Positions 1 through 5,436 are shown, counted from the stretch's first letter. The stretch: 8,271 nucleotides of DNA from DATBFX01 sp036558305 (GCA_036558305.1 DATBFX010000436.1:1-8271), one strand, 5' to 3'. Program-made: numbers and translations. Notes: generated by a model from the letters alone, not told the origin.

Positions 1-168
1 CCCGGCGGCCAGCACGGTGCCGCGCTGGGGCTTCTCCTTCGCGGTGTCGGGCAGGACGATGCCGGACTTGGTCGTCTCCTCGCGGCCGAGCGGCTTGACG
101 ACCACCCGGTCCCCCAGCGGCTTGAGCCTGGTCGCCGTGGCGGACGCACCGTTGGTCTGCGTGGCCAT
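1..168 (-). CDS. groES: GroES co-chaperonin (10 kDa chaperonin), N-terminal part
   Basis: GroES forms the heptameric lid of the cytoplasmic GroEL folding chamber. Reading the minus strand from the ATG at 168 gives 56 residues before the window edge; the family is usually about 95-100 residues, so roughly the last 40 lie outside. The core LKPLGDRVVVKPL (residues 15-27) is the canonical first beta strand. The following stretch is the mobile loop, with the I-V-L tripeptide at 37-39 that contacts GroEL, then a DTAKEKPQRG segment and TVLAAG. About a dozen Ala/Thr-rich residues precede the conserved core, a modest N-terminal extension. The start is supported by AGGAGGT (minus strand, 178-184), 9-10 nt upstream. 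A sigma70-type promoter and a CIRCE operator lie further upstream, so the gene is very probably heat-induced and repressed by HrcA. By family habit groEL would follow beyond the left edge; it is not visible here. Confidence 0.96.
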   Translation of the reverse strand, partial: MATQTNGASATATRLKPLGDRVVVKPLGREETTKSGIVLPDTAKEKPQRGTVLAAG

Positions 169-256
169 GCGTATTGGACCTCCTGGGCACACGGCCCATC
201 CGCCGCCCGCACTCGTCCCGAGGCCGGCGGCACATCGAAATAGGTTAGCGGCGGGC

Positions 257-285
257 ATTGTAGCGAACCCGTTAGCACTCTGCAA
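257..285 (-). promoter_or_regulatory. groES promoter (-35/-10, sigma70 type)
   Basis: On the minus strand TTGCAG (280-285) and TACAAT (257-262) are separated by exactly 17 nt. The -10 matches consensus at 5 of 6 positions; the -35 matches only at TTG. The -35 lies inside the CIRCE element, the usual arrangement for HrcA-repressed groESL operons. The predicted start near 250 gives a leader of about 80 nt before the groES ATG. Confidence 0.7.
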
Positions 286-298
286 GGGGGAGTGCTAA
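272..298. promoter_or_regulatory. CIRCE element (HrcA operator)
   Basis: TTAGCACTC, a 9-nt spacer, then GAGTGCTAA: a perfect match to the 9-9-9 CIRCE consensus with no mismatch in either arm. CIRCE is bound by the heat-shock repressor HrcA and controls groESL and dnaK operons in many bacteria. It overlaps the -35 of the groES promoter. Because it is symmetric and lies between divergent genes, it could also affect transcription toward the vapBC pair on the plus strand. Confidence 0.97.
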
Positions 299-387
299 TC
301 TGAGGGAGAATGCGCGAACGCTCGTCCCCATGTGATCTTCCGAAGGGGGTGCAATTGGGGGGACAACATCGTCGAGGAGGAACAGTG

Positions 388-639
388 ATGGTTGCGGAAG
401 TCAAGACGGCCGTGCTACGGCCAAGTAGCGAAATCGACACTTTGCTCGATCAAGCGGACGAGGCGCCGGTATTGATCGAGCGCAACGGCGTGCGTTATCG
501 AGTGACTCGCGAAATCGACGACCCATTCGCCTATTATGATCCGGAGTGCGCCCGCGAGGCCCTGCGAAAGAGTGCCGGTGCACTCGCCGGTGTCGATGTC
601 GAGGCATTGACGAAAGACCTACGTGAGCAACGAGGGTAG
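388..639 (+). CDS. VapB/Phd-like antitoxin of a type II toxin-antitoxin pair
   Basis: An 83-residue acidic protein directly upstream of a PIN-domain toxin, so very probably the cognate antitoxin that binds and inhibits it and autoregulates the operon. The first ~45 residues (EIDTLLDQADEAPVLIERNG then VRYRV) resemble the compact N-terminal DNA-binding fold of Phd/YefM-like antitoxins. The C-terminal half (residues ~45-83, rich in D, E, A, R) looks like the flexible toxin-neutralising tail, with an ALRKSAGAL segment. The ATG at 388 is chosen because GAGGAGG (374-380) sits 7 nt upstream; a GTG immediately before it at 385 is an alternative. The same frame opens at 310, but those residues have no RBS and no family resemblance. 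The stop is 26 nt before the toxin start. Antitoxin subfamily assignment is uncertain; the role rests mainly on size and position. Confidence 0.8.
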   Translation: MVAEVKTAVLRPSSEIDTLLDQADEAPVLIERNGVRYRVTREIDDPFAYYDPECAREALRKSAGALAGVDVEALTKDLREQRG

Positions 640-665
640 GCCGACTCCAGCCGACCGGAAGAGCG

Positions 666-1058
666 ATGGATTATCTGATCGACACGGACATCACAATCGA
701 GCATCTCAACAACGACCCAGACGCTCTGCACCTTCTCTCACAATTGTCCTCGGCCGGGATTGCAATCAGTATCGTGACATACATGGAGGCGTACCAAGGC
801 GTTGTCCGAAGTCCCAATCCTCTGGCTGCTCAGCGAATGTTCGTTGCTTTTGTCAGTGGGGTTCCGGTCATCCCATTTTCCTTGCACATCGCGCGCCGCT
901 GCTCACGGGTGCGGGAAGACCTCAGACAGCGTGGGAGGCGCGTGCGCCCACGAGCACTCGATCTGATCACCGCGGCCACCGCCCTCGAGCACAACCTGAC
1001 ACTCGTCACACGAAACAAGGCGGACTTTAGCGATATCGCAGGTTTGACGCTCTCCTGA
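666..1058 (+). CDS. VapC-type PIN-domain ribonuclease toxin
   Basis: A 130-residue PIN-domain protein, the normal VapC length. The acidic metal-binding set is visible: D6 and D8 in LIDTD, E41 in TYMEAYQG, D99 in ALDLITAATAL, and D120 in the C-terminal LVTRNKADF segment, followed by the usual I-x-GL ending. VapC toxins are Mg2+-dependent endoribonucleases that cut structured RNA such as initiator tRNA or rRNA; the target here cannot be read from sequence. The gene lies 26 nt after the antitoxin and is preceded by a modest GGAAG at 657-661. GC over 661-900 is about 54% by hand count, against 65-70% in sampled lines of the long genes, which suggests acquisition from elsewhere. It is clearly related to the second PIN toxin at 3177-3590 (shared G-[IL]-AIS-[IL]-VT, [NDP]-P-[LI]-AA and ATA-[LI]-EH stretches), but the two are diverged, not a recent duplication. 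Confidence 0.93.
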   Translation: MDYLIDTDITIEHLNNDPDALHLLSQLSSAGIAISIVTYMEAYQGVVRSPNPLAAQRMFVAFVSGVPVIPFSLHIARRCSRVREDLRQRGRRVRPRALDLITAATALEHNLTLVTRNKADFSDIAGLTLS

Positions 1059-1253
1059 CGATAGCTTCCCAAAGTGTCTGTGTGAACTTCGGATCATAGG
1101 CATTCCTGCCGAGTTCCCAGACCACGGCCAGGTAATAGTGCCCTCACCAAATCGGCAACTCGCGCGATCAATGCGAGCGACATCAAGCTCATGATCGCCC
1201 CATCAACCGAGCACGGATTGCCGGCTCGGCCGCAGGCGAAGAGTCCGTCCGGG

Positions 1254-1271
1254 CTCCGCCCACCGGCGGGG
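1254..1271 (+). repeat. GC hairpin just upstream of the CARDB gene start
   Basis: CTCCGCC (1254-1260), loop CACC, GGCGGGG (1265-1271): seven pairs including one T-G wobble. It runs into an eight-G tract (1268-1275) that also supplies the Shine-Dalgarno-like purines 5 nt before the ATG at 1281, so folding could partly hide the ribosome site. It could equally be chance pairing in GC-rich DNA. Confidence 0.3.
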
Positions 1272-1280
1272 GGGGACGAG

Positions 1281-1728
1281 ATGACGCAAACGATCCCTTC
1301 GAAGTTGTCTCGCTCGATCAAGTGCCTGGTCTTCGGTACCGCGGTGACGACCGCGCTGCTGGCGGGTCCCTTCGGCGCCGGACCGACGGACAGACTCGCC
1401 GGTGGTGCCGGAGCTGGCGGTCCAGACAGCCGTCGTCGTCCAGCGCGGCGCCGACTTCGAACCAGACTTCAAACTGAAGATCACGCTCTCGAACGTCGGC
1501 CGCGCCACCGCCGGCGCGTTCGAGGTGCCGGTCATCGCCGGCACCGTCAAACCGGCCCACGTGCTCGGGACCGTCGTGTCCGATGGACGCGACGTTGGCG
1601 GAAAGCAGACGTTCCTTCAATCGCTGACCACCTGCAACCAGACCGTCACCGCCTCGGTCGATCCGACCAATCGCATCCTGGAAGTCATCGAGCAGAACAA
1701 CGCCGCCACGCTCACCTTTACCTGCTGA
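1281..1728 (+). pseudogene. Secreted CARDB-like domain protein, frameshifted
   Basis: Two frames together make one sensible protein. From ATG 1281 (after a G-rich SD-like tract) the frame encodes a signal peptide: basic residues to K14, then a hydrophobic run (LVFGTAVTTALLAG), then small residues. It then decays into Arg-rich nonsense. The +1 frame, open from 1348 and continuing past 1402 to TGA 1726-1728, encodes a beta-rich CARDB-like domain: PELAVQTAVV at the start, KLKITLSNVGRATAGAFEV in the middle, and the hallmark VDPTNRILEVIEQNNAATL near the end. CARDB is an extracellular Ig-like fold linked to adhesion. One surplus base (or two missing) between about 1348 and 1402 would restore a ~148-residue exported protein. 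No SD precedes the GTG at 1402, so that ORF alone is unlikely to be the native product. A sequencing error, a real pseudogene or recoding cannot be separated here. Confidence 0.7.
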
Positions 1729-1752
1729 GTTTCCGCGGCCGCGACGGCGCCC

Positions 1753-1771
1753 CATCCGTGGTGCATCCGTG
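1753..1771 (+). repeat. 8-bp direct repeat upstream of the dehydratase gene
   Basis: CATCCGTG occurs twice (1753-1760 and 1764-1771) with an 11-bp repeat distance, about one helical turn. It starts 24 nt after the CARDB stop and ends 53 nt before the dehydratase ATG. Helically phased direct repeats can be operator half-sites, but no matching -10/-35 pair was found around them. Confidence 0.3.
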
Positions 1772-1824
1772 CTACCTTGACGCGACCTTGCCGAGCAGTT
1801 GCCGCGACGACGAGAGGAGCACCG

Positions 1825-3150
1825 ATGCCCGCGACCGACGATCGAACGACCACCGACCCCACGGCCATCATGCCGGACCCGTGGCCGCCGTACGCACCGG
1901 CAGGGAAGGCGGCGGTGCGGGTGCGCGACGTGCGCACGATCTGCACCGCACCCGATGGCATCCGGCTGGTGGTCGTCAAGATCGAGACGACGGAACCGGG
2001 TCTTGACGGTCTCGGTTGCGCCACCTTCACGCAGCGACCGCTGGCCGTCGTGCGTGCGGTCGACGACTACCTGAAACCGCTCCTTCTGGGCCGCGACGTC
2101 CACGACATCGAGGACGTCTACCAGGCCGCCTTCGTCAGCTCGTATTGGCGGAGCGGTCCGGTCCTCAACAATGCCCTGTCCGGGGTCGATCAGGCGCTCT
2201 GGGACATCAAGGGCAAACTGGCGGGGATGCCGGTCTACCAACTCCTCGGCGGCAAATGCCGGAAGGCGGCGGCGCTTTACGTGCACGCCTCGGGGCAGGA
2301 CTTCGAGGAGGTCGAAGACGGGGTGCGGCGTTACCAGGCCGAGGGGTTTCGCTACATCCGCGCCCAGGTGGCCGTGCCCGGCTACTCCACTTACGGGGTG
2401 CAGATCAAACCGGAGGGGGCGGAACCCGATCCGCGACGGCCGGGGCACCTTGAACCGGCGCAGGAACCGTGGGATCCGGCCGCTTATTGCCGGATCGTGC
2501 CGAAACTGTTCGAGCACCTGCGCGTCAACCTCGGCGACGAGGTCGAGTTGTTGCACGACGTCCACGAGCGGGTGGCGCCGATCCAGGCGATCGGGCTGGC
2601 GAAGGAGTTGGAGCAGTACCGGCTCTTCTTCCTCGAAGACCCCTTCGCGCCGGAGGACATCGGCTATTTCCCGCTCCTCCGCCAGCAGACGGCGATCCCG
2701 ATCGCGATGGGCGAACTCTTCGTCAACCAGGCGGAGTACGTGCCGCTCGTCAATGACCGTCTGATCGACTTCATGCGCGTCCACATCTCCGACGTCGGCG
2801 GCTTGAGCATGGCCCGGAAACTGGCGGCGTTCTGCGAATTCTGCGGCGTCCGCACCGCCTGGCACGGACCGGGCGACGTCTCGCCGGTCGGTCACAGCGC
2901 CAACCTGCAACTCGACCTCGCCTGCCCCAACTTCGGCATCCAGGAAGCGCACCTTTTCCCGGAGCGGACACGGGAAGTCTTCCCCGGTTGCCCCGAGATC
3001 CGCGACGGCTCCCTGTGGTCGAACGAGCAACCCGGTTTCGGCATCGACCTCGACGAGACGCTGGCCGCGAAATTCCCGTTTCCCGAGCACCCGCTCAACG
3101 GCGCCTGGCCGCCGGTCCGCCAACCGGACGGGACGGTGATCCGGCCGTGA
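1825..3150 (+). CDS. Enolase-superfamily sugar-acid dehydratase (ManD subgroup)
   Basis: A 441-residue member of the mandelate racemase/enolase superfamily, most like the D-mannonate dehydratase (ManD/RspA) subgroup, which removes water from sugar acids (mannonate or gluconate to 2-keto-3-deoxygluconate) in the cytoplasm. The N-terminal capping domain (about 30-150) has YWRSGPV and ALWDIKGKLAG. The barrel carries the expected residues: R179 and Y190 on the loop after strand 2, D245 and H247 in HDVHER, metal ligand E271 in FLEDPF, E297 in MGELF, R318 in MRVHISDVGG, H347 in WHGPGD, E374 in QEAHLF. From D245 to E374 the spacing equals that of characterised ManD with a constant 35-residue offset (from memory of its numbering). 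A ~30-residue Pro/Thr-rich N-terminal extension is unusual. ATG 1825 follows AGAGGAG (1813-1819) by 5 nt; an upstream in-frame start at 1777 lacks an SD. P349 after H347-G348 is the variant I recall for low-activity members, so the true substrate is open. Confidence 0.92.
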   Translation: MPATDDRTTTDPTAIMPDPWPPYAPAGKAAVRVRDVRTICTAPDGIRLVVVKIETTEPGLDGLGCATFTQRPLAVVRAVDDYLKPLLLGRDVHDIEDVYQAAFVSSYWRSGPVLNNALSGVDQALWDIKGKLAGMPVYQLLGGKCRKAAALYVHASGQDFEEVEDGVRRYQAEGFRYIRAQVAVPGYSTYGVQIKPEGAEPDPRRPGHLEPAQEPWDPAAYCRIVPKLFEHLRVNLGDEVELLHDVHERVAPIQAIGLAKELEQYRLFFLEDPFAPEDIGYFPLLRQQTAIPIAMGELFVNQAEYVPLVNDRLIDFMRVHISDVGGLSMARKLAAFCEFCGVRTAWHGPGDVSPVGHSANLQLDLACPNFGIQEAHLFPERTREVFPGCPEIRDGSLWSNEQPGFGIDLDETLAAKFPFPEHPLNGAWPPVRQPDGTVIRP

Positions 3151-3176
3151 TCGGGGGCCGTACGCCTGGCAGTCGT

Positions 3177-3590
3177 CTATGGGGAGGCCGGAGGAGTCGT
3201 CGGAAGCTCGTACAGCGTGAGACCCGGAATGCGGTCATAGTGACGCCGATTGCGCGTCACCAGCGAGAGACCATGCTCGATCGCCGTCGCGGCAATGAGG
3301 ATATCGGTGTCGCCGATGACCCGACCGGTTGCCCTGAGTCCGCCGCGGATATGGGCGAACCGCTTCATGATCGCCTGATTCAGATCGATAACGACAATGC
3401 GACCGAGAAGTGCGGCGAAGTTCCGCTCGGCCGCGATCGGATCGCGTCCGTGGTAGACGCCGTCGTAGATCTCGCCAAAGGTGACGAGGCTGATCGCGAG
3501 CCCGTCGTCCTTGAGCGATTCGAGAAGATCGACGGCGGATTGCTTGCCCCCGAGATAGTCGGCGATCCAATCCGTATCGACCAAATACAT
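3177..3590 (-). CDS. VapC-type PIN-domain ribonuclease toxin (second module)
   Basis: A 137-residue PIN-domain protein, the predicted RNase toxin of the downstream-antitoxin/toxin pair on the minus strand. Acidic residues: D5 and D7 in LVDTD, E40 in TFGEIYDGVY, D94/D96 in GDTDILIAATAIEH. The C-terminal TRNRRHY segment, followed by RIPGL, has His at 117 where many relatives have Asp; that variant is common in this branch and need not abolish activity. The ATG (3588-3590) overlaps the antitoxin TGA by one base (TGATG), indicating translational coupling. A short Pro/Thr/Ser tail (132-137) follows the domain. It converges with the dehydratase gene (26-bp gap). Homologous to, but well diverged from, the toxin at 666-1058. 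Confidence 0.93.
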   Translation of the reverse strand: MYLVDTDWIADYLGGKQSAVDLLESLKDDGLAISLVTFGEIYDGVYHGRDPIAAERNFAALLGRIVVIDLNQAIMKRFAHIRGGLRATGRVIGDTDILIAATAIEHGLSLVTRNRRHYDRIPGLTLYELPTTPPASP

Positions 3591-3862
3591 CAGAGATCGA
3601 CCGCCGGCCGAGTCGAAACGAGCCGCTGCCGGTAGTTCTCCTCGACGAACGCGTCGGTGTCGAGATGATCTTTCCAGCTTCCTGCCGCGGCGCGAAACGC
3701 GGCGTCCGCTTCCTCAGAGGCCACGTCTTCCCGCGACGTTGGCCGGACCACGGCAACGACTCGACCCCGCCAGCGAAGCAGTTGCTCTTCCGGAGCCTTC
3801 TCGAGTTCTTCCACGAGATGAAGCAGGTCGGGTCTCGATTCCACGTCGATGATCTTGCCCAT
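3590..3862 (-). CDS. VapB-like antitoxin (second module)
   Basis: A 90-residue acidic protein whose stop overlaps the start of the PIN toxin, so almost certainly its antitoxin. Residues 1-45 (DLLHLVEELEKA, then LLRWRGRVVAVVRP) suggest a small DNA-binding and dimerisation fold. The C-terminal half carries a motif familiar from antitoxins partnered with this PIN type: AFRAAAGSWKD (55-65), then D-T-D-x-F-x-E-x-x-Y-x-x-R and a final STRP segment. That tail is likely the part that wraps the toxin. The start at 3862 is preceded on the minus strand by AGAGGCGG about 6 nt upstream. It shares only general layout with the antitoxin at 388-639, so cross-neutralisation is not implied. By family habit the complex would repress its own promoter. 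Confidence 0.85.
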   Translation of the reverse strand: MGKIIDVESRPDLLHLVEELEKAPEEQLLRWRGRVVAVVRPTSREDVASEEADAAFRAAAGSWKDHLDTDAFVEENYRQRLVSTRPAVDL

Positions 3863-3906
3863 ATTGACCGCCTCTTTCGATGCTGCGTCGCTAACCGGTT
3901 GCCCCT

Positions 3907-3935
3907 ACCGTACAACGACGAACGTCTACGCACAA
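3907..3935 (-). promoter_or_regulatory. Possible promoter of the second vapBC pair
   Basis: On the minus strand TTGTGC (3930-3935) and TACGGT (3907-3912) are exactly 17 nt apart, predicting a start near 3900 and a ~38-nt leader before the antitoxin ATG. Each hexamer matches consensus at only 3 of 6 positions, so support comes mainly from spacing and location. Confidence 0.35.
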
Positions 3936-4004
3936 CAAATCGGTGTTGAGGCGCGGCATCCGAGCGGGGCGGTGATCCGACAGCAGTCTGCCCTGAGACC
4001 GGCC

Positions 4005-4020
4005 CAGGTCATGGGACCTG
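4005..4020. repeat. Small inverted repeat in the vapB / Uma2 divergent region
   Basis: CAGGTC (4005-4010), loop ATGG, GACCTG (4015-4020): a perfect 6-bp inverted repeat in the 244-bp gap between the divergent antitoxin and Uma2 genes. It could be an operator half-site pair or a small hairpin. Nothing else notable was seen in this gap apart from the possible vapBC promoter. Confidence 0.35.
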
Positions 4021-4106
4021 TCCGTGGGAGCGCAGCGATGGTACGATGGCCACCGGTGCCCCTGAGACGCTCTGCCGATCCGCCACACCCCACAAGGACG
4101 ACGATC

Positions 4107-4658
4107 ATGGCGTCGACACGAACGAAGGTCGTCAGCGTCGAACAGCTAATGGCGATGCCGACGGACGAGCCGTGGGAGGTCTGGGAAGGAGAGCTGCGCG
4201 AGGTGCCAGCAGCGGGATTCGATGCGAGTGCCCTGGCCGGCTGGATCTGTTACCTCCTCCTGACGTTCGTCAAGCCCAGGAACCTCGGCGTCGTGACGAC
4301 GGCGGATGGCAGCTACATCCTCAGCTACGATCCCTTGACGATCGTCGTTCCGGACGTTGCATTCGTTCGCTCGTCGAGGCTCCCGGCCGGTCCTCGCCCG
4401 AAAGGATATGCGCCGTTTGCGCCCGATCTGGCGATCGAAGTCCGGTCCCCCACCGATCGGCGCGCCGACATCGACGACAAACTGGCGCACTATCGCCGCG
4501 CGGGAGTGCCGCTGGTCTGGTGGGTCGATCCGGCGCAGCGGCGGGTGGAGGTGTATCGCCGCGGTCTACTCGTCGCCGAACTCAGCGAGGGCAACGTCCT
4601 GGACGGGGAAGACATCCTGCCGGGTTTTCGGCTGCCCGTCGCCGAGATTTTCGCCTGA
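4107..4658 (+). CDS. Uma2 family (DUF820) putative PD-(D/E)XK endonuclease
   Basis: A 183-residue Uma2/DUF820 protein, typical length for the family. These have the restriction-endonuclease-like fold and are presumed DNases, though their biological role is largely unknown; they often occur in many copies per genome in Chloroflexota, Cyanobacteria and relatives. Visible signature: an N-terminal VWEGELREV (E29), VPDVAFV (D83), DLAIEVRSPTD with catalytic-type E111, K125 in DDKLAHYRRAGVPLVWWVD, and a C-terminal GFRLPVAEIF ending. The E-x-V rather than E-x-K, with the Lys supplied from the next helix, is normal here. The ATG at 4107 has AAGGA 8 nt upstream (4094-4098); the frame is open further left but that part has no family resemblance. 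The gene stands alone, divergent from vapBC and convergent with the RTX gene. Confidence 0.92.
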   Translation: MASTRTKVVSVEQLMAMPTDEPWEVWEGELREVPAAGFDASALAGWICYLLLTFVKPRNLGVVTTADGSYILSYDPLTIVVPDVAFVRSSRLPAGPRPKGYAPFAPDLAIEVRSPTDRRADIDDKLAHYRRAGVPLVWWVDPAQRRVEVYRRGLLVAELSEGNVLDGEDILPGFRLPVAEIFA

Positions 4659-4670
4659 CGTCAGGGCAGC

Positions 4671-4708
4671 ACGACGAGAGGGAGCATCTCTGCGACCCCT
4701 CTCGTCGT
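4671..4708. terminator. Bidirectional hairpin terminator between convergent genes
   Basis: ACGACGAGAGGG (4671-4682) and its exact reverse complement (4697-4708) form a 12-bp perfect stem with a 14-nt loop. It lies 13 nt after the Uma2 stop and 28 nt beyond the RTX stop on the other strand. Neither side has a U-tract, so it is not a classical intrinsic terminator, but place and stability fit transcript ends for both genes. Confidence 0.65.
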
Positions 4709-4735
4709 CGGACATACCGGGTGCCTTCGCACGTA

Positions 4736-5281
4736 TCAGGCGACGTCGAACAGTTCGCAACTGACGAACGTGTCGCCGGCATCCGCGTCGATGCAGGTGT
4801 CTTTGCCGGACCCGCCGTTGGAGACATCGTTCCCCGACCCGCCGAGGAGAAGGTCGGCACCGGAACCCCCGTACAACGTGTCGTTGGCGTCGGTCCCGTG
4901 CAGGATGTCTTTGCCGGAGCCGCCGGAGACCACGTCGGCATCGGCGCCGCCGGCCACGTCGTCGTTGCCCGAGTCGCCGTAGACGCGGTCGCGCCCTGCC
5001 TCACCGTTGATGTCGTCGTTGCCCGAACCGCCGTGGATCACGTCGCCGCCGCCGCCGCCGCAGATGACGTCGTGACCACCGCCGCCATAGATGGTGTCCG
5101 CTTTCGGCGAGCCGAAGATGACGTCGTCGCCGGAGGTGCCGTGGATGACGCCCGAGCCGGTGATCGTCGGTACGAGCGCCGAGCAGTCGAGACCGCCGCC
5201 GGCGGCCAGGGTTGACGACGGGTGGTGCGCCGCGACCCCCGCGAGGAGAGCAAAGAGGCCAATCAACGTGTATTTTCGCAT
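4736..5281 (-). CDS. Secreted RTX (hemolysin-type) calcium-binding repeat protein
   Basis: A 181-residue exported protein. Residues 1-27 look like a Sec signal peptide (MRK, hydrophobic to ~18, likely cleavage near A27). Residues 48-164 are 13 uninterrupted nonapeptides of the RTX type G-G-x-G-x-D-x-U-x (such as GGSGNDDIN, GGSGADLLL), which wind into a parallel beta-roll binding Ca2+ between turns. In family terms it would fold only in Ca2+-rich extracellular medium. Four cysteines (C33, C74, C163, C175) place a pair near each end of the roll and may form capping disulfides; the DTC-x10-SCE ending is a known cap style of small Sec-exported RTX proteins. No enzymatic domain and no type I secretion partner are visible, so it is not an RTX toxin in the usual sense. 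AAGGAG (minus strand, 5289-5294) is 7 nt before the ATG. Confidence 0.9.
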   Translation of the reverse strand: MRKYTLIGLFALLAGVAAHHPSSTLAAGGGLDCSALVPTITGSGVIHGTSGDDVIFGSPKADTIYGGGGHDVICGGGGGDVIHGGSGNDDINGEAGRDRVYGDSGNDDVAGGADADVVSGGSGKDILHGTDANDTLYGGSGADLLLGGSGNDVSNGGSGKDTCIDADAGDTFVSCELFDVA

Positions 5282-5377
5282 CGTATCGCTCCTTCATCGG
5301 TGGCGGTCCAGGGGTGGCCGGCCCTCGCCGGTCGGAGCGTCGATCCCGGTCATCGACGTGGACCTATCGTGCAGGCA

Positions 5378-5392
5378 GGCACGGCACGGCAC
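5378..5392. repeat. Three tandem GGCAC pentamers
   Basis: GGCAC repeated three times without interruption between the regulator stop and the RTX gene. The last copy forms the outer arm of the hairpin at 5387-5415. Probably minor; copy number may vary by slippage. Confidence 0.4.
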
Positions 5393-5415
5393 ATCCGCAG
5401 GATTGCGGAGTGCCG
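5387..5415 (-). terminator. Hairpin terminator after the LuxR-type regulator gene
   Basis: CGGCAC plus TCCGCA (5387-5399, single A bulge at 5393) pairs with TGCGGA plus GTGCCG (5404-5415) around a GGAT loop: 12 pairs, mostly G-C. It begins 21 nt beyond the regulator stop codon on the minus strand. There is no U-tract after it, so a structured or Rho-assisted 3' end is as likely as intrinsic termination. It also lies upstream of the RTX gene and would insulate it from read-through. Confidence 0.5.
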
Positions 5416-5436
5416 CGTCAGCGGACTACGGATTCG

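Noticed and set aside
17..298. 93-codon plus-strand ORF at the left edge
   Set aside because: It lies antisense to groES and runs through its promoter and CIRCE element; no coding features.
1059..1280. 222-bp gap after the first toxin searched for a gene, RNA or terminator
   Set aside because: Short frames here have no RBS or recognisable product, and no stable hairpin followed by a T-run was seen apart from the hairpin at 1254-1271.
1318..3123. 601-codon minus-strand ORF opposite the dehydratase gene
   Set aside because: Low-complexity Arg/Val/Asp composition and no motifs, while the plus strand has the complete enolase-superfamily active site.
3141..3160. Possible terminator between the dehydratase and second toxin genes
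   Set aside because: Only a 5-bp stem (CGGCC / GGCCG), overlapping the stop codon and with no T-run; too weak to call.
4042..4047. TACGAT as a -10 box for the Uma2 gene
   Set aside because: No acceptable -35 hexamer at 16-18 nt upstream.
4790..5140. 27-bp periodic repeats that could be taken for a tandem or CRISPR-like array
   Set aside because: The period is the RTX nonapeptide in a coding frame. Units are degenerate at DNA level and there are no unique spacers between identical repeats.
4046..5215. 389-codon plus-strand ORF across the Uma2 and RTX genes
   Set aside because: It overlaps two well-supported genes in other frames; its repetitive Val/Ala/Asp C-terminal part is just the antisense of the RTX 27-bp repeats.
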